Position numbers and translations under genes: made by a program
Part shown: positions 45,225 to 54,503 of the stretch, in pieces
How the letters are laid out: every line of letters starts with the position of its first letter
Position numbering within the stretch: the first letter of the stretch is position 1
Notes under the pieces: model-generated
Told to the model about the DNA's origin: nothing
Seen by the model: only the letters and a program-made list of their open reading frames with translations
Databases searched by the model: none
Assembly (NCBI GenBank): GCA_963457535.1
Contig: OY734803.1
Coordinates: 930,001-994,000, forward strand
Direction of reading: 5' to 3'
Length of the DNA: 64,000 nucleotides
DNA from: JAHRAW01 sp028066695
GTDB taxonomy: Bacteria; Pseudomonadota; Gammaproteobacteria; Arenicellales; Poriferihabitantaceae

Positions 45225-48200
45225 ATGAATATGAACATGCGAAAGAAAGTTTTCGGCGGCCTTTTTCTCGGCGCGCTGTTTTCCGCGGCGTTTTTTGCCG
45301 GGGAGGCGCACGCGCAGGCCGCCCCGCCCACCGCTTTGACTTACGAGCCGACGCCCGGGCGGGAGTCAAGCGCGGTCAATCTCAGTTGGATGAACGGAGG
45401 GAACACCATCACGCATCACAGCATCTCCCTGCGCTCTCTCGGCGCTCTCCGTCCGACCGCTACCGTGATAGACAACAGATTGCCCAGCGGCGCGATCTGG
45501 GAGGGCCGCACAATCAGCGCAGGAAGGGTTCACCCCGACGCCACCGGCGGAGTCGTCAGCGGTTTGATGCCGGCGACGACTTACCAGGTGCAAATGCGGG
45601 CTTATTACATAGTCCCGGGGTTTTTGACCCCTGCCCCTGTCAATGGGTCTTGGTCGGAGACTCTGCAAGTCGCGACCCTAAGCATGGACACGCCCCTGCC
45701 GGTGCTGAGTCCGCGCCTGGTTACTTCGGAGCCGGGCATGGAGAAGTGGAGGATTCAACTCCAATGGAACATCGCGTCCGGCTTCGGCACGGTCGCCAAC
45801 TGGCATGTCCGCTGGCGCGCCTCGGCGCAGGACCCGGACGGCACGCCCGGCAACGACGATGATGTCGCCGCCGGCGCATGGCAAAACGCCTCCGGCGACG
45901 ACGCCGACTGCGCCGACGGCGCGTCCGCCCCGGAAAATTGCGGCGAGGAACTCTCGGCCGCCACTTCGCGCTACCTGATCCAAAACCTGCCCGCGGAAAC
46001 CGACTATGACTTTGAAGTGCGCGCCGAAAAAAGCGGCGGGGGTTTCAGCGGGTGGTCCAACCGCCTCACTTTCACGGTGGAGCAACTCAGCGACGACGCC
46101 GACCTCAGCGCGCTGGCGCTCGCCGACGGCGGCGGCAACGCCATCGCGCTCACGCCGGCGTTTGACAAAAACACGACCAACTACACCGCCGAAATCCGCA
46201 GCGTCACCTCCAATCTGGACATCACCGCGACCGCGTCGGCGGCCGGCACTTCCGCGATAGAAATCGGCCGCAAGGGCTTTGAGGCGGCCGCCACCGGCGG
46301 CGCGGCGAGCCGCCAGACCATTGACAAAGCCGCCGGCGCCGCCCGGCAGGACCCGGAGAAAAACACCTTTCGCATTCGGGTCACCGCCGAGGACAGCTCG
46401 GTGAAAATCTACGAAATCGCGGTCACGCGCCTGCAGGCGAACACGGACGCGAGCCTTTCCGCGCTGGCCGTGTCGGCCCATGCCGGGCTGCGGCCCGCGT
46501 TTGCTCCGGAAACGCTCTCCTACCGGACTTTCCTCCGAAACACCCTTACCAGCGTCGCTTTTGACATCTTTCCGACCGCGGCCGACGCCGGCGCGTCCAT
46601 TAAAGTGGGCCGCGCCGGGTTTCTGGCGGGAGTCGCCAGCGGCCAGCGCAGCCGCCAGGGCTACGACGAATCGGGGGGAACCGCCGGAAACACCAATACC
46701 AACATCTTTCTCATTGAGGTCACCGCCGAAGACGGGGCGGCCACGCGCACCTACACCATTCAACTGATTCGCCAGCCGCTGGCAACCGACTCCGCCCTGC
46801 TAAAACTGGAGATTTCGCACGGCGAACTGCAGCCGGCGTTCAATCCCGACATCACCTCCTACAATGTCGCGGGGGCGAATTTTGTGCAGTTCGTCGGGCG
46901 GTTCGGCATCACTCCGACGGCGACATTGGGGGACCCGGTCACCAAAACCGTCAAAGTCGGCGTCGCCGGCTCTCTGAGCGGGCATATCTCGCCCGGCGCC
47001 ACCAGCACGCAGGACGCCCATCGCGGCGCAAATGTGTATTTGGTCGAGGTCACCTCCGAAGACAGCATGCGCGTTACCACCTACACCATCCGCCTGTTCC
47101 GCCCGGCCAATTTCAGCAAACTGGAAGTCCACGACGCGTCGTTGCCCGCGAACCAACGCACCGCGGAAAACTCGCTGCTTTTCACCTCGGCGGTCCCGCC
47201 CGCAACCATTCTTGACAGGACGCGGGACAAATACTTTGTCGCGACCACCGCGCAGTCGGTGGTGATCACCGTGGCGCACAACGAGCCCGGCGGCACCTAC
47301 CGCCCGCCCGGCTCGTCCTCCCTCTTCCCGTTCCAGAACAACGCGCCGACCCCGCCGATTACGCTGGGGCGCGGCCTCAATGTGATCAAGCTGAACATCA
47401 GCGGCCCCGAATATGAGATCACCATTCTGCGCAGCCCGCCCGCGCCGGCGGGTTTGACGGTGTCGCCGCAACGCGCGAAATTGCTGGCGCGCTGGACGCG
47501 AGGGTCCGCGCCCGTGGTCACCGGCTACCGCGTGCGCTGGCGGCTGAAAGACGCCGGCGGCGGCGCGCCCGGCGCCTGGCAGTCGGCGGGCGGCGATGAC
47601 GAAAACGGCGAAGCGGTCGCGGACTTTCCGCTGTATAGAATCCGCGGCCTCACCGACGGCGCCGCATACGAAGTGGCGGTGCGCGGCGTGAACGCGGCCG
47701 GCGGCGGCGAATGGAGCGCGGCGGCGGAGGGAACGCCGTCGGCGACCGCGTTTGAGTTTGCCTCCGCCGCGGACCAGCCGGATTTGGCGTTTGCCGCCAA
47801 TGAGACGCTCGCCGCCGGCGCCGGCGTGGTGCTGGGAAACGCGGTCGGCGGCGCCACGCCCCACACCTTTACCCTGACCGGGCTGCCGGCCGGACTGGCT
47901 TTTGACGCGTCCTCGCGCGAAATCACCGGCACACCGGGCGCGGCCGCGGCGCCGGTGGAGGTGGTCTACCGCGTCACCGACAACATGTCGGTGACCGACG
48001 AGCAGCGTTTTCGCGTCGGCGTTTTGGAGTCGTATCTGAATGTCGCCGAAGACGGCGCGGACGGAATCAATCCGGCGGACGGAATCGTCATCGCGCGCTA
48101 TCTGCTGGGCGTGCGCGGCGCGGCGCTGACCGCGGGGCAGAGCGAATTGGGCGCGCCGCGGCTGGAGGCGGCGGTGCAAGCCGGGGTGCGCGGCATGGAA

Positions 48201-48353
48201 TTGGACGCGAACGAAAACGGCGCGGTGGACGGCGACGACGGCATTCTCATCGCCAGGTATTTGCTCGGGCTGCGCGGCGCCGACCTTATCGCCGGATTTT
48301 CCAATCTGGACGCGGCCGCAATCGCGGCAAAAATCGCCGGTTTGATGCCGTAG
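45225..48353 (+). CDS. P4: exported FN3/cadherin-like/He_PIG/dockerin-like protein
   Basis: A 1042-residue protein. Signal peptide about 1-31 (MNMNMRKKVFGGLFLGALFS..), closest to that of P2. FN3 at about 32-155 and 158-285 (with the CX9C pair CADGASAPENC), cadherin-like at 287-403, 405-518, 520-624, and a strongly diverged version of the KLxxHDA domain at 626-739. Then FN3 741-838, He_PIG-like 841-932 and a dockerin-like tail 934-1042. The first loop is the degenerate NVAEDGADGINPADG, while the second (LDANENGAVDGDDGILIARY) has Asn at position 5, still compatible with calcium. It follows P3 by 16 bases with no promoter of its own. Confidence 0.85.
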   Translation: MNMNMRKKVFGGLFLGALFSAAFFAGEAHAQAAPPTALTYEPTPGRESSAVNLSWMNGGNTITHHSISLRSLGALRPTATVIDNRLPSGAIWEGRTISAGRVHPDATGGVVSGLMPATTYQVQMRAYYIVPGFLTPAPVNGSWSETLQVATLSMDTPLPVLSPRLVTSEPGMEKWRIQLQWNIASGFGTVANWHVRWRASAQDPDGTPGNDDDVAAGAWQNASGDDADCADGASAPENCGEELSAATSRYLIQNLPAETDYDFEVRAEKSGGGFSGWSNRLTFTVEQLSDDADLSALALADGGGNAIALTPAFDKNTTNYTAEIRSVTSNLDITATASAAGTSAIEIGRKGFEAAATGGAASRQTIDKAAGAARQDPEKNTFRIRVTAEDSSVKIYEIAVTRLQANTDASLSALAVSAHAGLRPAFAPETLSYRTFLRNTLTSVAFDIFPTAADAGASIKVGRAGFLAGVASGQRSRQGYDESGGTAGNTNTNIFLIEVTAEDGAATRTYTIQLIRQPLATDSALLKLEISHGELQPAFNPDITSYNVAGANFVQFVGRFGITPTATLGDPVTKTVKVGVAGSLSGHISPGATSTQDAHRGANVYLVEVTSEDSMRVTTYTIRLFRPANFSKLEVHDASLPANQRTAENSLLFTSAVPPATILDRTRDKYFVATTAQSVVITVAHNEPGGTYRPPGSSSLFPFQNNAPTPPITLGRGLNVIKLNISGPEYEITILRSPPAPAGLTVSPQRAKLLARWTRGSAPVVTGYRVRWRLKDAGGGAPGAWQSAGGDDENGEAVADFPLYRIRGLTDGAAYEVAVRGVNAAGGGEWSAAAEGTPSATAFEFASAADQPDLAFAANETLAAGAGVVLGNAVGGATPHTFTLTGLPAGLAFDASSREITGTPGAAAAPVEVVYRVTDNMSVTDEQRFRVGVLESYLNVAEDGADGINPADGIVIARYLLGVRGAALTAGQSELGAPRLEAAVQAGVRGMELDANENGAVDGDDGILIARYLLGLRGADLIAGFSNLDAAAIAAKIAGLMP
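46446..46775 (+). repeat. Near-identical tract shared by P3 and P4 (copy in P4)
   Basis: Partner of 43328-43657; same 330-base length, no gaps. Confidence 0.8.
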
Positions 48354-48369
48354 CGCGCCCGCGCGGGGT

Positions 48370-48379
48370 TTGCTAGGAT
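48370..48379 (+). promoter_or_regulatory. Extended -10 (TTGCTAGGAT) of the P5/P6 pair
   Basis: TTTGCTAGGATTT repeats the P1 element exactly, and the following CATTTCGCCGGCACAATTGACATG is shared too. The TTGCCG -35 seen before P1 and P3 is not at the proper distance here, so this copy may be weaker. Confidence 0.5.
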
Positions 48380-48429
48380 TTCCCGGCGATTTCCGTTTCC
48401 CCCGAATGCATTTCGCCGGCACAATTGAC

Positions 48430-51400
48430 ATGTTAAAGAGGTTTTTCACCGGCCCATTCACCGGCATGCTCGCCGCCGCCGCGCTGTTGTTTGGCGCGGG
48501 CGCGCAGGCGCATGCGCAGGGCGTGCCCTCCAACGTGTTGCTCACGCCCGAGCTGGGCTCGGAATCCACCGCGCTGCGCCTCACTTGGACGCAGCCGAGC
48601 GGCGAAATTCAACGGCAGATACTGGATGTGCGCCAATCCGGCGGGACTTGGGGCAACGACGTCTTTTTCAGCACCCTGCCCTCCGGCGTGGTCGCCTCCA
48701 ATACGCTGGGCAGCGGCAATTTTCTCTACATCGATCCCGCTGTCAACCGGACGACCCTCTCCAATTTGTCGCCCGGCACCACTTATGAAGCGCGCGTGCG
48801 CGTCCGAAACTCCAGCGGAACCGGCGCCTGGTCGGGGGTCGCGCAGGGCGTGACGCTGAGCGGCGACAGCCCGGGCAAACCGCAACTGGGCGCGCGCAGT
48901 TTCTCGGCGCAGGTGGATGCGATGACCTGGCGCGTCACGCTGCAATGGAGCGCCGCGTCCAACGCCGGCACGGTAACCAAAAACCATTTGCGCTGGCGCA
49001 CTTCGGCGCAGGACCCGGACGGCACGCCCGGAAATTCCGATGATGTCGCCGCCGGCACATGGCAAAACGCCGCCGGCGACGACGCCGACTGCGCCGACGG
49101 CGCGGCAAACCCGGAAAATTGCGGCGAGGAAATCGCCGCCGGCACAACCAGATACGAAATCGCCGGGCTCGCCGAAAACACCGATTACGACTTTCAGGCG
49201 CGCCAGGAAAACAGCATAGGTCCCGGCATATGGTCGGACTCGCTGACGCTCACCACGGAAGGGCTCAGTTACGACGATTCGCTGCGCTCGCTGGCCATCG
49301 GCGACGCCCTCGGCAATGTGGAGTTCTCGCCGGAATTTGACGCGGACATTCTTACCTACAACGCCACCGTCCGCAATTTCGCGAAGTATGTGGAACTCAC
49401 GCCGACCGCTTCGGACGGCGGCGCGTCCATAGATGTCGGCGGCAACGCGGTGGACAGCGGCGCGGCGGTTCGGCGCACCATGGACACCTCCGGCGGAACG
49501 AGCGCGCAGGGACCGGCGGAAAACACCTTTAATATTGAAGTCACCGCCGAGAACGGGGATATGCGCATCTACGAAATCCGGATTTCGCGCCTGAAAGCGG
49601 CCGTGGATGCGTCGCTGTCCGCGCTGACGCTGGTTACCGGAAGCCCGGTTGCGCTCACCCCGGCGTTTGATCCGGCGGTTTTTTCCTACACGGGGAGCAT
49701 ACGCAACAACACTTCCACCCTGACCATCACCGCGACCGCGAACGACGTCACGGCGGCGCTGGAAGTCGGGCGAAGCGGCGCGCTCGCCGCGGCGCAAAGC
49801 GGCATGGGCGCGGCGCAAACCATCACCAAGACATCGGCGTTTGAAGCGCAGGACGCGTCGCAGAACACCTTTCAGATTGAAGTTACGGCCGAAGACGGAA
49901 GCGCCATGCAGACCTATGAAGTCGCGATTTCGCGCCGGCAGGCCGAGGACGACGCCGCGCTGTCGGCGCTGTCCATTTCGCACGGCACGCTGTTTCCGGC
50001 GTTCAGCCCCGGCGTCACTTCCTACTACGCGGCGGTCGGCAACGATGTCGGACAACTGGGCATCACGCCGACCACGCGGGATGTCGCGGCGAGCATTCAG
50101 GTCGGCCGCGCCGGGCATTTGGGCGGATCCTCGGTCGCGCAGGGCACCGAAGTCGGGCGCGGCAACAATGTGTTTTTGGTGGTGGTCACCTCGGAAAACA
50201 GCGCGGTCACGCGCACTTACACGATAGATGTGTTTCGCGGCGGCGCGGTCAGCAAACTGCTGGTTCACGACGCCGATGAAACTTCGCGCACCGACGCGAA
50301 CTCGCTGCTGCCGACAGCCGACTTCAGCCAGACCGTGCCGGCGTATTCGCTGGTGGTGCAAAAGTCGGTGACCGCGGTGGTCATCACCACCACCCTCACC
50401 GCCGGCGCGGCCAGTTACCAGCGCATTCGGCCGACGGTTACGCCGGCCTCGTCCGCCTCCCTCACCAGCGGCACGGCGAGCAGCGCGGTTCCGCTGGCCG
50501 GCGGCGAAAATTTGATTCTGGTGAAAGTATCCACCGCCGAGTACCCAATCACCATTCTGCGCCCGGCGGACGCGCCGGAAAATCTCGCGGCGAATCCGAA
50601 GACGGAAAAACTGCGCGTCTCGTGGGACGCGGTCGCCGGCACCACCACTTACCGCTTGCGCTGGCGGACGAAAACCGGACCCGGCGCATGGCAATCGGCG
50701 AGCGGCGCCGATGACAACGGCGAGGAGGCCGGCGCCGCGCCGCGATACACGATACCCGGCCTGACCAACGGCACGACCTACCAGGTGCAGGCGCGCGCCG
50801 ACAACCCGGCCGGCGACGGCGAATGGAGCGAATCGCTGGAAGCCGCGCCGGCCGTGGCGGTGGAACTTCCGCCGCAGGACGACTTGGCGTTTGTCGCCGG
50901 CGAAGTCGTTTCGGTGGTTACGCTGCCGAACGCGGCCGACGGCGCCACGCCCTATGTGTTTGCGCTGACCGGCATGCCGCCCGGCGTGTTCTTCACCGCG
51001 GCGACGCGGCAAATCAGCGGCATGCCGACCACGCCCGCGGCGCCGGTGGAGGTGGTCTACAGCGTAACCGACGGCGATTCGGTGACCGACGAGCGGCGCT
51101 TTCGCATTGGCATTTTGGATTCGCAACTGAATGTCGCCGAAGACGGCGCGGACGGCGTCAATCCGGCCGATGGAATCGTTATCGCGCGGTATTTGCTGGG
51201 CGTGCGCGGCGCGGCGCTCGCCGAGGGGCAGAGCCGGCTGGAGGCGGCGCGGCTGGAGGCGGCGGTGGAAGCCGGCGTGCGCGGCATGAAAATGGATGTG
51301 GACGGCGACAGCGACGTGGACGGCGACGACGGCATCCTCATCGCGCGGCATATTCTCGGGCTGCGCGGCGCGGAACTTGTCAGCGGATTTTCCGGGCTGA

Positions 51401-51444
51401 CCGCGTCCGATGTGGAAACGAAAGTCTCGGACTTGCTTCCGTAA
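48430..51444 (+). CDS. P5: exported FN3/cadherin-like/He_PIG/dockerin-like protein
   Basis: A 1004-residue protein. Signal peptide about 1-29 (MLKRFFTGPFTGMLAAAALL..). FN3 at about 30-146 and 148-276 (CX9C present), cadherin-like at 278-388, 390-503, 505-602, the divergent KLLVHDA type at 604-714. Then FN3 716-805, He_PIG-like 808-893 and a dockerin-like tail 895-1004. The first calcium loop is the degenerate NVAEDGADGVNPADG, the second MDVDGDSDVDGDDGILIARH is near-canonical with Ser for the usual Gly at position 6. The first FN3 is shared almost base for base with P2. The first cadherin-like domain (GGNAVDSGAAVRRTMD) resembles that of P1 most. It leads P6, which starts directly at its stop. 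Confidence 0.85.
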   Translation: MLKRFFTGPFTGMLAAAALLFGAGAQAHAQGVPSNVLLTPELGSESTALRLTWTQPSGEIQRQILDVRQSGGTWGNDVFFSTLPSGVVASNTLGSGNFLYIDPAVNRTTLSNLSPGTTYEARVRVRNSSGTGAWSGVAQGVTLSGDSPGKPQLGARSFSAQVDAMTWRVTLQWSAASNAGTVTKNHLRWRTSAQDPDGTPGNSDDVAAGTWQNAAGDDADCADGAANPENCGEEIAAGTTRYEIAGLAENTDYDFQARQENSIGPGIWSDSLTLTTEGLSYDDSLRSLAIGDALGNVEFSPEFDADILTYNATVRNFAKYVELTPTASDGGASIDVGGNAVDSGAAVRRTMDTSGGTSAQGPAENTFNIEVTAENGDMRIYEIRISRLKAAVDASLSALTLVTGSPVALTPAFDPAVFSYTGSIRNNTSTLTITATANDVTAALEVGRSGALAAAQSGMGAAQTITKTSAFEAQDASQNTFQIEVTAEDGSAMQTYEVAISRRQAEDDAALSALSISHGTLFPAFSPGVTSYYAAVGNDVGQLGITPTTRDVAASIQVGRAGHLGGSSVAQGTEVGRGNNVFLVVVTSENSAVTRTYTIDVFRGGAVSKLLVHDADETSRTDANSLLPTADFSQTVPAYSLVVQKSVTAVVITTTLTAGAASYQRIRPTVTPASSASLTSGTASSAVPLAGGENLILVKVSTAEYPITILRPADAPENLAANPKTEKLRVSWDAVAGTTTYRLRWRTKTGPGAWQSASGADDNGEEAGAAPRYTIPGLTNGTTYQVQARADNPAGDGEWSESLEAAPAVAVELPPQDDLAFVAGEVVSVVTLPNAADGATPYVFALTGMPPGVFFTAATRQISGMPTTPAAPVEVVYSVTDGDSVTDERRFRIGILDSQLNVAEDGADGVNPADGIVIARYLLGVRGAALAEGQSRLEAARLEAAVEAGVRGMKMDVDGDSDVDGDDGILIARHILGLRGAELVSGFSGLTASDVETKVSDLLP
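48517..48838 (+). repeat. Near-identical tract shared by P2 and P5 (copy in P5)
   Basis: Partner of 37492-37813; same 322-base length, no gaps. Confidence 0.8.
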
Positions 51445-54438
51445 ATGCGCGGCATGAACATGCGCGGGAAAACTTTTACCGGCGCGCTGCTGGCCGCGGC
51501 GGTGTGGTTTGCCGCGGCCGCGCAGGCGCAAGTTACCGCGCCCACCAACCTGTCGCTCACGCCGAAACCCGGGTCGGAATCCACCGCGCTGAATCTCACT
51601 TGGACCAAGGGCTCGTTCGGGCCGGGGGGACCCGGGGTTTTTGTTCCCTCGTTGCGCGTGCGCGGCACCGATTGGCACTCCGCCACCGGCCTCCGATTCG
51701 CGGGACCGCCTGGCTCGGGCCTCAGCGGCAATGTGAACCCGAACGGCGTCTCCCTTGCCAACGCCACTTCCACGTCGTTCACCAATTTGTATCCGGGCAC
51801 GACTTATGAAGCGCGCCTGAAAACGCGCGACTTTGACGGATTTGAAAGTCCCTGGTCGGCGGTCGCGCAGGCCGCGACCGAAACCGTCGGACTGGCGCTG
51901 TCTCCGCGCAAATTCACCGCCGACCCCGGCGGGAAAAAATGGAAAGTGCAACTGCAATGGCGCGTCTCTTCCGGCTCGGTCGTCACCACCTACAACCTCC
52001 GCTGGCGCACTTCGGCGCAGGACCCGGACGGCACGCCCGGCAACTCGGACGATATCGCCGCCGGCGCATGGCAAAACGCTTCCGGCGACGACGCCGACTG
52101 CGCCGCCGGCGCGGGCAACCCGGAAAATTGCGGCGAGCAAATCACCGCCATGCAATACATGGTGGAGGATTTGACCGCGAACACCGAATACGACTTTGAG
52201 GTGCGCGCCTACGCCCCGGCCCCGAACGCCAACGAGTGGTCCAACCGGCTCACCGCGACCATGGAATTGCCGTCCGCCGACGCCTCGCTCGCATCGCTGG
52301 CGCTCGCCGCCGGCGGCGGCGCGGTGGAGTTGTCGCCGGCGTTTGACGCCGGCACGCTCTCCTACACGGCCGAGATCAGAAGCCGCGTCTCCAATGTGGA
52401 CATCACGCCGACCGCGGCGGATGCCCGCGCGACCATCAAAGTCGGCCGCGCCGGCTTTCTCGCCGCGGCCGCCGGCGGCTCGGCAAGCGCGCAACTCGTG
52501 GACAAAGACGGCGGAAACGATCTGCAAACCGCGGGCAACATCTTTCACATTGAAGTCACCGCCGAGGACAAAACCAAAACAACCTACGAAATCGCGATTA
52601 CGCGCCAGGCGGCGAAAAGCGACGCGAGCCTCGCGGCGCTGGAAATCTCCTCCGGTCTCTCGCTGTCGCCGGCGTTCAGCGCGGACACATTCGCCTACTC
52701 GCTCAGCATGCTGAGCAGCCGCGGTTCATTGGCAATCACGCCGACCCTGTCCGACGCCGGCGGCGCGAGCGTGCAAGTCGGCCGCGCCGGGTTTTTGGGG
52801 GGCGTCGCAAGCGGCGCGACCAGCACGCAGACCATAGACAAAGAAAACGGAAACGAGGCGCAAACCGGGGGCAACACCTTCCTCATCGTGACAACCTCCG
52901 AAGACGGAAGCGCCACGCGCACTTACACCATCACGGCGTCGCGGCGCAAGGCCGGCAGCAGCGCGCTGCTCACGGATTTGCGGCCCCAATTCGGCGTGCT
53001 GTCGCCCGCGTTCGCCGCCGGCGTCACCTCCTACTTTCTCCCGGTCAACAACAATGTCATACAGATGACCATTACGCCGACCGCGGAAGATCCCGGCGCT
53101 CTCATCCAAGTCGGCCGCGCCGGATTTTTGGGCCCGCCCACCACCCGGCAAAACACCGTGGTCGGCGGAACCGAAAATGTGTTCCTGGTGGTGGTCACCG
53201 CCGAAGACGGCGCGAGTTCGCGCACTTACACCGTGGATGTGTTCCGCGGCGGCGCCATCAGCAAACTGCTGGTTCACGACGCCGATGAAACCGCGCGCAC
53301 CGACGCAAACTCGCTGCTCGCCACATCCGCCTTTAATGCGCTGGTGCCGGCGTATTCGCTGCAGGTGGAAAAGGCGGTGACCGCGGTGGTCATCACCGCG
53401 ACCTTTGGCGGCGTGGCGCAATACCATCGCTCCCAACCGACGGCTGTGCCGGCCTCGCTGACCGCCATCACCAGCAACACCGTGAGCGACCCCATTCCGC
53501 TTGCCGGCGGTGAAAATGTGGTCTTGCTGCGCGTTCACACCGCGGACTACCCGGTCACCATCAGCCGCCCGCTCTACGCGCCGGACGGCTTCGCCGCAAC
53601 TCCGAAGAGCCAAAAACTGCGCCTCGCCTGGGAGGCGCGCGGCGGGGAGAGCGTCTACCGCCTGCGCTGGCGGCGAGTCGGCCGAGTCTGGCAGTTTGCG
53701 GAGATCGCCGCCTCGCCGTCGCCGCGATACACGCTTACCGGCCTGACCAACGGCCTCGCCTACGAAGCGCAAGTGCGCGGCGAAAGCGCCGTCCACGGCA
53801 ACAGCGAGTGGAGCGACTTGGCGCAGGCCACGCCGTTCTTGGCGCTGGAACTTCCGCCGCAGAACGACCTGGCGTTTGTCGCCGGCGATGCGCTCGCCGC
53901 GGGCGAGGGGGTGACGCTGCCGGCGGCGGCCAACGGCAGCACGCCCCATACCTATGCGCTGACCGGCCTGCCCGCGGGCCTGACTTTTGACCGGTCCTCG
54001 CGCGAAATCACCGGCACGCCGGCCACGGCCGCGGCGCCGGTGGATGTGGTCTATGAAGTGACCGACAACGACTCGGTGGAAGACCGGCGCGCTTTTCGCG
54101 TCGGCATTTTGGATTCGTATCTGAATGTCGCCGAAGACGGCACGGACGGCGTGAACGCCGCCGACGGCATTTTGATTGCGCGCTATCTTCTCGGCGTGCG
54201 CGGCGCGGCGCTGCCGGCCGGGCAGAGCGAATTGGAGGCGGCGCGGCTGGAGGCGGCGGTGCAGGCCGGCGTGCATGCCGGGACGCTGGATGTGGACGGC
54301 GACGGCGGAGTGGACGAAGTGGACGGCATTCTCATCGCGCGCTATTTGCTCGGGCTGCGCGGCGCCGACCTCGTCGCCGGGTTTTCCGGCCTGAATGCGG
54401 TCAATATTGAAATCAGAATCGCCGACCTGCTGCCGTAG
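51445..54438 (+). CDS. P6: exported FN3/cadherin-like/He_PIG/dockerin-like protein
   Basis: A 997-residue protein as drawn from ATG 51445, which touches the P5 stop (TAAATG). ATG 51454 or 51460 is equally possible and matches the ATGAACATG starts of other followers. Signal peptide about 1-29. FN3 at 30-146 and 148-275 (CX9C present), cadherin-like at 277-388, 390-503, 505-600, the divergent KLLVHDA type at 602-709. Then FN3 711-797, He_PIG-like 799-887 and a dockerin-like tail 889-997. The first loop is degenerate (NVAEDGTDGVNAADG), the second canonical (LDVDGDGGVDEVDGILIARY). The C-terminal 198 bases are nearly those of P3. No own promoter; transcription from P5 is expected. Confidence 0.85.
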   Translation: MRGMNMRGKTFTGALLAAAVWFAAAAQAQVTAPTNLSLTPKPGSESTALNLTWTKGSFGPGGPGVFVPSLRVRGTDWHSATGLRFAGPPGSGLSGNVNPNGVSLANATSTSFTNLYPGTTYEARLKTRDFDGFESPWSAVAQAATETVGLALSPRKFTADPGGKKWKVQLQWRVSSGSVVTTYNLRWRTSAQDPDGTPGNSDDIAAGAWQNASGDDADCAAGAGNPENCGEQITAMQYMVEDLTANTEYDFEVRAYAPAPNANEWSNRLTATMELPSADASLASLALAAGGGAVELSPAFDAGTLSYTAEIRSRVSNVDITPTAADARATIKVGRAGFLAAAAGGSASAQLVDKDGGNDLQTAGNIFHIEVTAEDKTKTTYEIAITRQAAKSDASLAALEISSGLSLSPAFSADTFAYSLSMLSSRGSLAITPTLSDAGGASVQVGRAGFLGGVASGATSTQTIDKENGNEAQTGGNTFLIVTTSEDGSATRTYTITASRRKAGSSALLTDLRPQFGVLSPAFAAGVTSYFLPVNNNVIQMTITPTAEDPGALIQVGRAGFLGPPTTRQNTVVGGTENVFLVVVTAEDGASSRTYTVDVFRGGAISKLLVHDADETARTDANSLLATSAFNALVPAYSLQVEKAVTAVVITATFGGVAQYHRSQPTAVPASLTAITSNTVSDPIPLAGGENVVLLRVHTADYPVTISRPLYAPDGFAATPKSQKLRLAWEARGGESVYRLRWRRVGRVWQFAEIAASPSPRYTLTGLTNGLAYEAQVRGESAVHGNSEWSDLAQATPFLALELPPQNDLAFVAGDALAAGEGVTLPAAANGSTPHTYALTGLPAGLTFDRSSREITGTPATAAAPVDVVYEVTDNDSVEDRRAFRVGILDSYLNVAEDGTDGVNAADGILIARYLLGVRGAALPAGQSELEAARLEAAVQAGVHAGTLDVDGDGGVDEVDGILIARYLLGLRGADLVAGFSGLNAVNIEIRIADLLP
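54241..54438 (+). repeat. Near-identical dockerin tract shared by P3 and P6 (copy in P6)
   Basis: Partner of 45011-45208; three differences by eye in 198 bases. Confidence 0.9.
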
Positions 54439-54459
54439 CGCGGCGGGATTTTTGCGGTT

Positions 54460-54465
54460 TATAAT
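54460..54465 (+). promoter_or_regulatory. TATAAT -10 element before P7
   Basis: A perfect TATAAT in the 65-base gap between P6 and P7. No recognisable -35 at 16-18 bases upstream, where the sequence is still close to the P6 stop. Confidence 0.45.
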
Positions 54466-54503
54466 GCCGGGGTCGCCGCCATTCCATTTCACCCGCCCGC
54501 AAA

